A stretch of DNA of 64,000 nucleotides from NCBI RefSeq assembly GCF_014652875.1, contig NZ_BMZQ01000001.1:1798001-1862000 (forward strand). The letters run 5' to 3'. The stretch comes from Tianweitania populi. GTDB lineage: Bacteria > Pseudomonadota > Alphaproteobacteria > Rhizobiales > Rhizobiaceae. Under the pieces are notes generated by a model, which searched no databases, had not been told where the DNA came from, and saw only the letters and a program-made list of their open reading frames with translations. Both the position numbers and the translations under genes were made by a program. Shown piece after piece: positions 1-8,704 of the stretch (positions within the stretch are counted from its first letter, which is position 1; the number at the start of each line of letters is the position of its first letter).

Positions 1-612
1 CTGCCACGCAGGCAGGTGCTTGTGGGCGCATCGATCGGCTTGCTGGGCTTGGCCATCATCCTGTTCATCGCAAGCGCCGGCATCATCCGCGAGCTTGCCC
101 CAGTGACGGCAAGCGGCTTGGCCCTCTTCGATGCGACGCTGCTGGATGGCGTTGGCGCCGTTCGCACGGCCATTGCGCAGGGGTCCGTGCCCTTCTCCTT
201 CAACGAACGCCTGATGCTCTGGATGAATGCGCTCGAGATCATCACGGCGCATCCGATCTTCGGCGCGGGTGTCGGCTGGCAGCGCATATGGGCCACAACG
301 ACCTATGCCTCGGTGCCCTACAATCTCATGCATAATGGCTACGTCGAAATCGCCATCCGCTATGGCCTGAGTGGGCTCGCCTTCTTTGCAGCCCTTTATG
401 CCGCCTTTGCCTGGTGGATCCTGCGCGCGTGGCAAAAGAGGCTGCTTGGAACGGTGGAGGCGAAGGCCTGGCTGTTCGGCATTCTGTTCTTTGCCGTGAC
501 CCTGCTGACCAACTCCAACAACCGTCTAGCCATCGGCGAGTCCTTCATCCTGATCACTGCCGGCTTCGCCTTCTACGCCTACTACCTTGCACAATTAAGG
601 GTTGCAAAATAG
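1..612 (+). CDS. O-antigen ligase/polymerase (Wzy_C family), 3' part
   Basis: The reading frame is open from the first base, so the 5' part lies outside the window; about 203 C-terminal residues are visible. The protein is hydrophobic, with several membrane helices and a large periplasmic loop containing a segment like NERLMLWMNALEII followed by HPIFGAGVGW and HNGYVEIAIRYG. This arrangement is typical of the Wzy_C/WaaL family, which joins or polymerises lipid-linked O-polysaccharide at the periplasmic face of the inner membrane. Ligase and polymerase cannot be told apart here; the ABC exporter nearby would need a ligase rather than a polymerase. The last codons overlap a copy of the local GGTTG promoter element. 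Confidence 0.8.
   Translation: MPRRQVLVGASIGLLGLAIILFIASAGIIRELAPVTASGLALFDATLLDGVGAVRTAIAQGSVPFSFNERLMLWMNALEIITAHPIFGAGVGWQRIWATTTYASVPYNLMHNGYVEIAIRYGLSGLAFFAALYAAFAWWILRAWQKRLLGTVEAKAWLFGILFFAVTLLTNSNNRLAIGESFILITAGFAFYAYYLAQLRVAK
594..609 (+). promoter_or_regulatory. GGTTG element upstream of gmd
   Basis: TTAAGGGTTGCAAAA lies about 100 bases upstream of the gmd start and overlaps the 3' end of the ligase gene. It matches the element CTAAGGGTTGYA found before the other surface genes of this window. Its role as a binding site is inferred from recurrence only. Confidence 0.45.
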
Positions 613-638
613 CCCTCCGTTATACTACTTGAAGTTGA

Positions 639-1688
<1,050 letters not shown>

Positions 1689-1703
1689 CGCCGAAAGGAC
1701 CTC

Positions 1704-2663
1704 ATGACCCGGCATCGGCTTCTCGTTACCGGCCTGCAAGGTTTTGTCGGCACGGTTCTCACCCGCCGTGTGCAGGAGCGGCCAGATGCGGCTGACATCA
1801 CGCTTGTCGGTCTAAACGCTCCCAACGAGCCGATGGTCGACATTCGCGATGCGGATGCCGTGAAAGCCATCATCGACCAGGTGAAGCCCACCGCCCTGAT
1901 CCATCTGGCCGCCATCGCCTCCCCTCGCGATGCCGCCAACGATCCGGCAGAAGCCTGGGCCGTCAACGTCATGGGTACCTTCAACCTCGCCCATGCATTG
2001 CGCAGCAAAACGCCCGATGCCCGCCTCATCTTCGCCGGCAGCTCGGAAGCCTATGGCGCAACCTTCGCCAGCCATCCCAAACCCTTGCGGGAAGACGCGC
2101 CGTTGCAGCCGACATCTGTCTATGGCGCGACCAAGGCCGCAGCCGATCTGATGCTCGGCCAGATGGCGCGCGAAGGGCTCAACGCCATCCGCTTCCGCCC
2201 CTTCAACCACACCGGCCCCGGCCAAGCCCAAGCCTATGTCGTTTCCGCCTTCGCTCGGCAGATCGTGCGCATCGAACGCGGCTGGCAGGAGCCTGTGATG
2301 AAGGTTGGCAACCTGGAAGCCGCGCGCGACTTCATGGACGTGCGAGATGTCGTGGATGCCTATCTCATTGGTGCAACTGGTAAAAATACCAAAATCACCG
2401 GCGCCTTCAATCTCGCAACCGGCTCCCCCATCGCGATCCAGACCATCCTGGACATGCTCATCAGGCTGTCGGAAAGCGCCATCACCGTAGAACAGGATCC
2501 AGGCTTGATGCGGGCCAGCGAGGTTCCGGTTGTCTCGGGCGATGCTTCCGCCGCGCAGGAAACGTTCGGCTGGAAGCCGGTCGTTCCTCTGGCGGAGACA
2601 TTGACGGATGTGCTGAACCACTGGCGCGCGATGGCGGATACCTCGCCAGATGCGCTGCGGTGA
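1704..2663 (+). CDS. rmd: GDP-6-deoxy-D-mannose reductase (SDR epimerase family)
   Basis: A 319-residue extended SDR with the NAD(P) loop GLQGFVG (10-16), SSEAYG (113-118), catalytic Y140 and K144 in YGATKAAAD, and RPFNHTGPGQ, a segment characteristic of Rmd-type reductases. The family reduces the 4-keto product of Gmd, giving GDP-D-rhamnose; a GDP-6-deoxy-talose epimer is a possible alternative product. The gene lies 15 bases after gmd, with AAAGGA before its ATG. Together with the Wzm/Wzt exporter 9 kb downstream it points to a D-rhamnose-containing O-polysaccharide, but which glycosyltransferase uses the sugar is not shown. Confidence 0.85.
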   Translation: MTRHRLLVTGLQGFVGTVLTRRVQERPDAADITLVGLNAPNEPMVDIRDADAVKAIIDQVKPTALIHLAAIASPRDAANDPAEAWAVNVMGTFNLAHALRSKTPDARLIFAGSSEAYGATFASHPKPLREDAPLQPTSVYGATKAAADLMLGQMAREGLNAIRFRPFNHTGPGQAQAYVVSAFARQIVRIERGWQEPVMKVGNLEAARDFMDVRDVVDAYLIGATGKNTKITGAFNLATGSPIAIQTILDMLIRLSESAITVEQDPGLMRASEVPVVSGDASAAQETFGWKPVVPLAETLTDVLNHWRAMADTSPDALR

Positions 2664-2691
2664 TGGGCGCTAAGTCATTGACATCGCTTGT

Positions 2692-3126
2692 TTAAGTAGA
2701 CACTGCCGCGAGCTCGCTCTGCCAAGATTCCGACCGCAACCACGAAGGCTGTTCGGTGTCGCGGTTGATTGCGTTGCCTTCATGGGCGCGCAGGATGGCG
2801 ATGCACAAAGCGAGTGCGGCGCTCTTTCCCTTGCCGCGATAGGTGTTGTGCGGCCAGCCGATTTCGGCCCGCCAGAACTCTGTGGGCGGGTTCATCAAGC
2901 CATTGATCGACATGAACAAATGCGGCTGGCTGTCGGCTAGAACGAGCTTCATCAGGGCCGTGGCGGCGTCGAGCGAGAGGACCGGATTTTCGGAGCCGAC
3001 ACTATGGAACGGCGGCAGGCCGAAATGACGGTGGAGATCGACGCCGAGGTCCCACATGCCGCTGAGATTACGCGGGTTCGCGGCCGTTAGTCTGAGGTCT
3101 AAGTCTCTGATTTTGTTATCAACCAT
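2692..3126 (-). CDS. Hypothetical protein with phage-like pattern
   Basis: A 144-residue soluble protein of unknown function. Its middle and C-terminal parts (LSLDAATALMKLV, then a Trp-containing strand, then KSAALALCIAILRAHEG) follow a pattern I associate with small proteins of alphaproteobacterial prophages, where a family member ends in PALALCIAAL-like helices. No phage gene adjoins it. It overlaps the end of the upstream glycosyltransferase gene by 8 bases (ATGGTTGA), so it is probably translated by coupling from that mRNA. The reading frame is supported by the coupling and by normal composition; function is not assigned. Confidence 0.6.
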   Translation of the reverse strand: MVDNKIRDLDLRLTAANPRNLSGMWDLGVDLHRHFGLPPFHSVGSENPVLSLDAATALMKLVLADSQPHLFMSINGLMNPPTEFWRAEIGWPHNTYRGKGKSAALALCIAILRAHEGNAINRDTEQPSWLRSESWQSELAAVST

Positions 3127-4273
3127 GGCGCACCTGTTGGTAGCTTTGGGGTTGAGACGGATGGTGTTTTTGCGGTTCGGCGGGGATGTTCAGGAGCTTG
3201 CGGTAGAGGTCGCAATAGGCGTCGACCATCTGGTCGGCCTGGAAGTGGGTCATGGCACGACGCCGAGCCGCAGCTCCCAGGCGAGCGCGTAAAGCTTCGT
3301 TATTCCAGAGGGTTAGCATCGCATCGCCGAGGGCTTGGGGGTCGGCTGGGGGGACGACGAGGCCGGTTTGGCCGTCGCGGTTGACATAGCTGGTGCCGGT
3401 GCCGATCTCGCATGAAATCAATGGCTTACCGGCGAAAGCGGCTTCAAGGAGGGCGATGCCGAAGGCTTCGGAGCGGAGGTGTGAGGGGAAGACGAAGGCT
3501 TCGGCGCGGGACAGCAGAGCGGCTTTTTCTTCGTCGCTGACGGGGCCGAGAAGCGTAACGTTTTCAGAGACTTGATGCCCCTCCGGGGTGCCGCCGGCGA
3601 TCACGACGGGCAGGCCGGTTTGGCGGGCGGCTTCGAACAGGAAGGGCAGGCCCTTGTAGTAGCGAGGGGCGCCGACAAACAGGAAAAACCGGTCTGGAAG
3701 GCCGGAAAACGACGATATGGCAGCGCAATTTGCCGGTTTTGCAGCGCAGAACGGGTTAATTCCGAGCGGAATGACCGATGTTTTTCCGGAAAATCGCGAC
3801 AGAACGGGGCTCGTCGCGAGGTACTGCGGCGAGGTCGCGACGATGTGGTCTACCGATCCCAGAAAGCGGTTCATGAGGGGCTGATAGAGCCTCAGCAGGG
3901 CCGTCTGCTTCACCACATCGGAATGGTAGGTGACCACACTCGGCCGCCCTCGCCCGCCGGCATGAAGATGCCACAGGTCCATCATCGGCCAGGGAAAGTG
4001 GTAGTGGATGAGATCGGCGGCTTGCGCGAGGTTGCGGAACCGGGTGGCGGCGGTGAAGGCGATGGGGGTGGAGGCGATGTCGAGGGTGGCGCTCGCCTGA
4101 TGCACGCGGTGGTTGCTGATGGTGATGGGCTCGGCGGATGGTGTCTTGCTCAGTGTGAAAACATCGCTCGCAAAACCTTGCCGCGCAGCACCCTCGGCGA
4201 TCTCCCAGATCACCCGCTCCACGCCGCCGAAATTGTCCGGCAGATAGGTCTTGAAGACATGCAGGATCTTCAT
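3119..4273 (-). CDS. Family 4 glycosyltransferase
   Basis: A 384-residue GT-B enzyme. The N-terminal domain starts MKILHVFKTYLPDNFGGVE, with the glycine-rich acceptor loop of GT4 enzymes. The C-terminal donor domain has FLFVGAPRYYKGLPFL and the nucleotide-sugar motif SEAFGIALLEAAFAGKPLI (an E-x7-E motif). It should transfer a sugar in the cytoplasm during O-polysaccharide assembly; donor and acceptor are unknown. A longer start at 4336 is open, but the family start MKILHV at 4273, with GGAA just upstream, fits better. The phage-like gene downstream overlaps its stop. Its promoter region (4274-4634) is shared with the divergent DUF4214 gene and packed with GGTTG elements. Confidence 0.85.
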   Translation of the reverse strand: MKILHVFKTYLPDNFGGVERVIWEIAEGAARQGFASDVFTLSKTPSAEPITISNHRVHQASATLDIASTPIAFTAATRFRNLAQAADLIHYHFPWPMMDLWHLHAGGRGRPSVVTYHSDVVKQTALLRLYQPLMNRFLGSVDHIVATSPQYLATSPVLSRFSGKTSVIPLGINPFCAAKPANCAAISSFSGLPDRFFLFVGAPRYYKGLPFLFEAARQTGLPVVIAGGTPEGHQVSENVTLLGPVSDEEKAALLSRAEAFVFPSHLRSEAFGIALLEAAFAGKPLISCEIGTGTSYVNRDGQTGLVVPPADPQALGDAMLTLWNNEALRARLGAAARRRAMTHFQADQMVDAYCDLYRKLLNIPAEPQKHHPSQPQSYQQVRHG

Positions 4274-4339
4274 GCGTTCCGCGCGTTGGGGTGCCAGCGA
4301 AACTGCGCTCGCTGATTGTGAACAGACGCTGTTCACTTC

Positions 4340-4365
4340 CTAAGGTTGTATATCGCAACCCTTAG
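4340..4365. promoter_or_regulatory. Inverted pair of GGTTG elements
   Basis: CTAAGGTTG and CAACCCTTAG form an almost perfect dyad with a 7-base spacer, about 70 bases upstream of the glycosyltransferase start on the minus strand. This is the most complete version of the element in the window and suggests a dimeric DNA-binding protein. The regulator is not identified; the XRE protein at 8705 is the nearest candidate. Confidence 0.55.
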
Positions 4366-4403
4366 TTGTCATCAACCGATGCATGCATTTTTAGCTGCGG
4401 GGG

Positions 4404-4429
4404 TACAACCTTGAGACATCAACCTGAGG
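4404..4429. promoter_or_regulatory. Two adjacent GGTTG half elements
   Basis: TACAACCTTGAG and ATCAACCTGAGG read on the minus strand as CTCAAGGTTGTA and CCTCAGGTTGAT, two direct copies spaced 14 bases apart. They lie midway between the divergent glycosyltransferase and DUF4214 genes. Confidence 0.4.
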
Positions 4430-4451
4430 CTACTTCTGCGCGCTAAGCAGA

Positions 4452-4485
4452 CTACAACCACCATCATCACCGCGGGTTGTATTTC
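4452..4485. promoter_or_regulatory. Widely spaced inverted GGTTGTA pair
   Basis: CTACAACC (4452-4459) and GGGTTGTA (4474-4481) are inverted copies of the element separated by 14 bases. They belong to the same intergenic cluster, upstream of the DUF4214 gene at 4635. Confidence 0.4.
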
Positions 4486-4556
4486 TTGATGGCTGCTTGG
4501 CGGAGGCAAGTCTAACTGGCTGTCAACAGCAGCCGCAGGATGTATATCCCTTGCTT

Positions 4557-4576
4557 TAGTACAACCTAAGGTTCTA
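4557..4576. promoter_or_regulatory. GGTTG element nearest the DUF4214 gene
   Basis: TAGTACAACCTAAGGTTCTA contains the symmetrical core AACCTAAGGTT (4563-4573), 62 bases before the start codon at 4635. A TATAT stretch lies just upstream at about 4542, so the site could overlap a promoter. No transcription start is proven. Confidence 0.4.
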
Positions 4577-4634
4577 AATCATCTTTGCGCAGAGGCCGGC
4601 AATCTGATGTCCGGCGCGCACAGGGAGATTGGGA

Positions 4635-6467
4635 ATGGCGACTATTCAGGGAATCTACATCGCGCTGTTCGGCCGCCCGGCCGATCCGGCGGGACTTGCT
4701 TACTGGGAAGCCGAAACCAAGGGCGGCACGGATCTGTCGGGCCTCATCGGCCGCTTGACGCAGTCGGACGAGTATCTCGACCGGTTCGAGGGACAATCAC
4801 AGGAACAGATCGTCAGCACGATCTATCAGGCGCTGTTCGGACGCGAGCCTGACGCAGCTGGCCTCGCCTTCTTCGTGGACGCGCTGGCCAACGGCACGCA
4901 GACGATCGAGACGATCGCCATCAACATCCTGGACGGCGCGCGCAATACCGACGCGACCATCATCGAGAACAAGCAAGCGGCAGCGGACTTGTTCACTGCC
5001 AGCCTCGACACACCCGAAGAAATCGCCGCCTATGTCGGCGACGATGCCGCCGCCGTAGGCCGCGCCTTCATCAGCCAGGTGACGGCCGATCCGGCATCGG
5101 TGCCAACGCAGGCCGAGGTGGATCAGGCGATTGACCAGGGCGTGGTGAACCCGCCGGAAGAACCGACGCAGCCTGGAACAGGTGGTGGCGGTGGTGGCAC
5201 TCCGCAGCCTGTGGATACGGTGAGTACAAGAACCGGTGAGCTCAGTCTCAAAGCACAGGATGCTGGCCAGCTGTTTGCGGGTTCTGGCAATTCATCTAAG
5301 AACTTCGAGATCACTGAAACCTCGCTATCAAAAATCGAGTTGGCTCTAAAAGGCTACCATCGCGGCGTCGGTGATGTTGCTGCAGCAGTTAATGGTGTCT
5401 ACCATTTCGACGGCGACGACAAAGCTGGCTTTGCCTTCTCCGTCGCCTCACTTGGCGAGAAGACGATCGAGCAATTGATCAAAGAAGGCTATGTCTTCAC
5501 GCTCAAGATCGACAACGATGGCGGTACTGGGTTTGGCGCAAACTCGACCTCGCTAACGCTACAGCAGCAGACTTCCACAACAACCGGTGAGGCAGCGCAG
5601 GATTCAGGTTACAATTGGGTTCGTACTGCCGGTAATCCGATCTTCGACGACGAGGGGAACAACCACGTCACTCAGAATATTCAAACTCCGTTGTGGTACG
5701 GCGCGTCAGCAGCATCCAACGGAAGCCTTCAAGCAGGCGAATATTCCGTCTCGCTAGAGGTTACGAAGAGCGGGCAGATCGTCGCCAACGAACAGATCAC
5801 GTTGGACGTTGCGCCTTACACGTCAAAGCTGACGGCTACAGATGGAGTGTTGTCACCGGTCGCTCTGAAGAGCGATGGTTCCATGCTGAACGGCACGGGC
5901 AACTCTGGTGACGAGTTCCGTGTCGTTCAGATCGACCTAAATCAGAATGGTGCGCCTGATCTTGAGATTGCGTTGGGTGGGCAGGCCCAGCGAGGGCGTG
6001 TGTACGCCCCGCAAGATGGTGTCATCCATGTTGCCGATGGGGAGGTACCGACTTTTAAGTTTTCTATCGCGAGCCTGCCTGATAACGGACAGCCAGGAGC
6101 GTCTCTAGCTTCTCTACTCGGACAGTACGACTTCAGGCTCCACATCGACACGAATCCAACAGCAATCACCAGCTTCATCGATTTAAGCGCCAAAGCTAGC
6201 GCGGATAGCAATGGTGCCTTTGACTGGACCTTCGATAACGGATCTTGGACAGACACCCACAACCAACCTGTCAGCCTCACTGATGATGCGGGCAACACTC
6301 ACGTTTCACAGAACGTTCAGGCACTCGGTTGGTACCAGCCTGAGGGCGGGCATCTGTTCGGACCCGCTGCAAGCGACAAGGGCCTCTACACGGTGTCTCT
6401 TGAAGTTTATGAGAAAGGCAGCCTCGATCTGGTGGGGTCAAGCACATTGGTGTTTGACATAGCTTGA
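4635..6467 (+). CDS. DUF4214 surface protein with duplicated C-terminal domain
   Basis: A 610-residue protein without a Sec signal. Residues 1-135 are a DUF4214 region (two repeats with LFGRPADPAGLAYW and LFGREPDAAGLAFF) nearly identical in plan to the head of the protein at 6754-8406. A Gly/Pro linker with six glycines (about 172-195) leads to two copies of a domain of about 200 residues (200-395 and 396-610). Each copy contains GNSS/GNSG, FxFSxASL and GNxHVxQNxQxxxWY followed by YxVSLEV. Function unknown; extracellular, glycan-associated proteins often carry DUF4214. ATG 4635 has GGGAG 7 bases upstream. The C-terminal half looks more AT-rich than the head, suggesting a mosaic origin. Confidence 0.8.
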   Translation: MATIQGIYIALFGRPADPAGLAYWEAETKGGTDLSGLIGRLTQSDEYLDRFEGQSQEQIVSTIYQALFGREPDAAGLAFFVDALANGTQTIETIAINILDGARNTDATIIENKQAAADLFTASLDTPEEIAAYVGDDAAAVGRAFISQVTADPASVPTQAEVDQAIDQGVVNPPEEPTQPGTGGGGGGTPQPVDTVSTRTGELSLKAQDAGQLFAGSGNSSKNFEITETSLSKIELALKGYHRGVGDVAAAVNGVYHFDGDDKAGFAFSVASLGEKTIEQLIKEGYVFTLKIDNDGGTGFGANSTSLTLQQQTSTTTGEAAQDSGYNWVRTAGNPIFDDEGNNHVTQNIQTPLWYGASAASNGSLQAGEYSVSLEVTKSGQIVANEQITLDVAPYTSKLTATDGVLSPVALKSDGSMLNGTGNSGDEFRVVQIDLNQNGAPDLEIALGGQAQRGRVYAPQDGVIHVADGEVPTFKFSIASLPDNGQPGASLASLLGQYDFRLHIDTNPTAITSFIDLSAKASADSNGAFDWTFDNGSWTDTHNQPVSLTDDAGNTHVSQNVQALGWYQPEGGHLFGPAASDKGLYTVSLEVYEKGSLDLVGSSTLVFDIA

Positions 6468-6481
6468 GCTTCGTACAGGAT

Positions 6482-6512
6482 AAAAAATCCCCGCTTCAGC
6501 GGGGATTTTTTT
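6482..6512 (+). terminator. Rho-independent terminator of the DUF4214 gene
   Basis: TCCCCGC / GCGGGGA stem with a TTCA loop, preceded by six A and followed by seven T, 14 bases after the stop codon at 6467. The A/T flanks make it usable from both strands. Confidence 0.9.
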
Positions 6513-6533
6513 ATGCACGAAATACATTCTTGA

Positions 6534-6710
6534 AAAACACTACGCACCACTCAAGTGATTCAACGTCTAAATGAAGACTTCGCCGCGGTAGCCGGTAGAA
6601 GTGAAAGCAAGATTCATTGGAACCAGCGAACGGATGAGCGGCAAACAGACATTCGTAGTATGCTACTCCAACATGGATATTCGTTTCGCCAGCAAATGTC
6701 GCCTAAATAA
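6534..6710 (+). pseudogene. Possible C-terminal remnant of an unrecognised gene
   Basis: Between the two terminators there is an open frame of about 58 codons ending in TAA at 6708. It has no ATG or ribosome site near its beginning; the only possible start is GTG at 6555. The reading is protein-like (RLNEDFAAVAGRSE, then MLLQHGYSFRQQ), which could be the last part of a gene lost by recombination. The product is not recognised. It may equally be non-coding. Confidence 0.25.
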
Positions 6711-6745
6711 AAAAGGCCTGCACCGCTCAGTGCGGGCCTTCTTTT
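6705..6745 (-). terminator. Bidirectional terminator of the S-layer-like gene
   Basis: GGCC-T-GCAC and GTGC-G-GGCC arms (6715-6738) around a six-base loop, with A-rich sequence on the left and CTTCTTTTT on the right. On the minus strand it lies about 10 bases after the stop codon of the S-layer-like gene. Confidence 0.85.
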
Positions 6746-6753
6746 TAATTGTC

Positions 6754-8406
6754 TTAGACGAGCTGGAGCTGTGATGCACCCAAATCGGACAGGCCAGTCA
6801 GCTGAACGAGAGCATCGTTAGCCGAAAGCGTGCCGGAGCCATCTTCATCTACAACCACATAGGTGTTCCCACCGTACTGGAACTCAACAGCCTGCTCGTT
6901 TGCGTTAGCACCCGCAAAGCCAAGCGCAGCGTTGGTTGCAAGCAACAGATCAGTCTGACCCGCAACGTTGCTCAACTCTGTACCCGTCAAAGTCGATACG
7001 ACTCCAGCATCAAGATTGAGTTGCAGCAGATCAGACGCAGAGAAGTCGGTGATCTCGATTGCTGCAGCCGATAGCGCAGATGCCGAAGCGATATTAGCAG
7101 CAGTCAAACCAGCTACTCCGTCCGTAGTGATGACGAACGTGTCGTTCCCTGCACCACCAGTAAGGGTATGAGCAAAGTTGCCATCGATAGCAATCGTGTC
7201 ATTACCCGCACCAGACACGACTGTCTGAGCCGCTGTAGCACCAGTCAAGTTGATGGTATCGGCGCCGTCACCGCTCGCGATGGTGGCAGCAACGGTCGCA
7301 GCATAGTTCAGTGTAGTAGCCGAGCCGGTGATGTTAACAACTGTTGCTGTGGTGGCACCGAGTGTCACTGTGCTGGCGGCGCTGGCGTCGAGGTTGACCG
7401 TTTCAATGCCGTTCAGCGTCAAGATGCCGTTAGCACCAGAAAGGCTTACAGACGCGGCGTCAGCAGCACCCGTGGCTGCCAAGAAGTTTACCGTGAGATT
7501 GCTCCCAGCAGAAGCTGCCGAATATCCAATATCCTGACCCAAAGTAACATTATTGATCGTCAGATCATTGCCAGCAGCGGCTACACCCGTGAAATTAATC
7601 TGCTCAGCAGCCGAGACGTTTGCAGCGTCGAACACAGAAGCGGCAATAGCGGCAGACAGATTCAGTACTTCGACGTTACGAACAGTAGGAGCAACCGAGG
7701 CGCCAACCGCAGCGTTGAGCACGTCACGACCGCGCCCCCCATCAATCAGGTCGCCGGTATTCAAAGTTCCCGCGGCGGCTTCGAAGCGATCATCGCCGCT
7801 TGTCGTCTGGTTGGCAACGACGTTGGTGTTCGGGGCAAAGGTATCTACGCCAGCGGTCAAGTTGAAGAGCAGGCCATCTCCGCCACTCGGGATACCATTG
7901 CCGATGTCAGAAACCTGGTCAGCGACTTGGGCATCCGTGAACTTGACGTCAGGCGAATTAACCTGGTCAAGGAAAGCCTGACCAGCACTAATACCGCTTT
8001 GGCCCTGATAGGCAGCGAGAGCATCCGGATCAGCGCGTACAGCGGCCGTGAACTGGTCAGCAGCGGCGATCTTAGCGGCAACCAGGGCAGCATCTTCACC
8101 GCGAGCGCCGTCGAGGATGTTGATGGCGATGGTGTTGATGTTCTGGGCGCCGGAGTTCAGCTGGGCCGTGAAAAAGGCAAGGCCGGCAGCATCTGGGTTA
8201 CGGCCGAACAGTTCCTGGTAGATCGAGGTGACGATCTGAACATTGTTCTGACCTTCGAAGCGATCGAGGTACTCAGGCTGACCAGCAAGGCTGTTGATCT
8301 GCGAGAGGTTCTTACCGCCGTCGGTGATCGAATTGAAATAATCGAGGCCGAGTGGATCGGCCGGACGCCCGAAGAGGGCGACGTAAATTCCCTGGATAGT
8401 AGCCAT
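6754..8406 (-). CDS. S-layer-like RTX protein with DUF4214 head
   Basis: A 550-residue Ala/Thr/Asn-rich, acidic protein with no Sec signal. Residues 1-135 are DUF4214. The remainder is beta-roll-like, with RTX-type nonapeptides at about 223-231 (GGRGRDVLN), 378-386 (SGDGADTIN), 398-406 (SGAGNDTIA) and 416-424 (TGGAGNDTF). The C-terminus (YGGNTYVVVDEDGSGTLSAN and LTGLS) resembles that of Caulobacter S-layer protein RsaA. It is therefore probably exported by a type I system through a C-terminal signal and binds calcium outside the cell; no type I secretion genes lie in this window. ATG at 8406 has AGGGA 6 bases upstream. SapC and the O-polysaccharide genes adjoin, supporting a surface-layer role. 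Confidence 0.8.
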   Translation of the reverse strand: MATIQGIYVALFGRPADPLGLDYFNSITDGGKNLSQINSLAGQPEYLDRFEGQNNVQIVTSIYQELFGRNPDAAGLAFFTAQLNSGAQNINTIAINILDGARGEDAALVAAKIAAADQFTAAVRADPDALAAYQGQSGISAGQAFLDQVNSPDVKFTDAQVADQVSDIGNGIPSGGDGLLFNLTAGVDTFAPNTNVVANQTTSGDDRFEAAAGTLNTGDLIDGGRGRDVLNAAVGASVAPTVRNVEVLNLSAAIAASVFDAANVSAAEQINFTGVAAAGNDLTINNVTLGQDIGYSAASAGSNLTVNFLAATGAADAASVSLSGANGILTLNGIETVNLDASAASTVTLGATTATVVNITGSATTLNYAATVAATIASGDGADTINLTGATAAQTVVSGAGNDTIAIDGNFAHTLTGGAGNDTFVITTDGVAGLTAANIASASALSAAAIEITDFSASDLLQLNLDAGVVSTLTGTELSNVAGQTDLLLATNAALGFAGANANEQAVEFQYGGNTYVVVDEDGSGTLSANDALVQLTGLSDLGASQLQLV

Positions 8407-8531
8407 TTTGGTTCCCTTGGGTTGGCTTCACACGCCTGGAGCTCACCCAGCCCCCTCACGGGCCAGCTGTTGTAAAGCGCCAAGGCAGACACAAACTCTT
8501 GGTTGAGTCGGTGTATGGCAACTACGTACTG

Positions 8532-8555
8532 TCGGTTGCGTAAGGAGTCAACCGA
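8532..8555. promoter_or_regulatory. Inverted GGTTG pair between S-layer-like gene and XRE gene
   Basis: TCGGTTG (8532-8538) and CAACCGA (8549-8555) form a perfect 7-base dyad around a 10-base spacer, 126 bases upstream of the S-layer-like start. It shares the GGTTG core with the other elements but differs in the outer bases. Confidence 0.4.
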
Positions 8556-8582
8556 TACGTGTGGTGTTATTTTTACTTTCCT

Positions 8583-8599
8583 CCTAGGGTTGTATTTCC
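8583..8599 (+). promoter_or_regulatory. GGTTG element upstream of XRE gene
   Basis: CCTAGGGTTGTATTTCC matches the window-wide element closely and lies about 105 bases upstream of the regulator start at 8705, in the divergent promoter region shared with the S-layer-like gene. It would allow autoregulation if the XRE protein is the binder. Confidence 0.45.
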
Positions 8600-8704
8600 T
8601 GGAAATGGTGGGTATCGGTGGGTGCAAGAGCTGATGTTCCCCCAACGCCTTCTGATCCGGGCAGGAACAGGACAGCGCACCTCGAACGAAGCGAGTACAC
8701 GGAG

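Noticed and set aside
7168..8475. A 435-codon + strand frame opposite the S-layer-like gene
   Set aside because: The minus strand encodes the DUF4214/RTX protein with a good ribosome site and terminator; the + reading has no family features.
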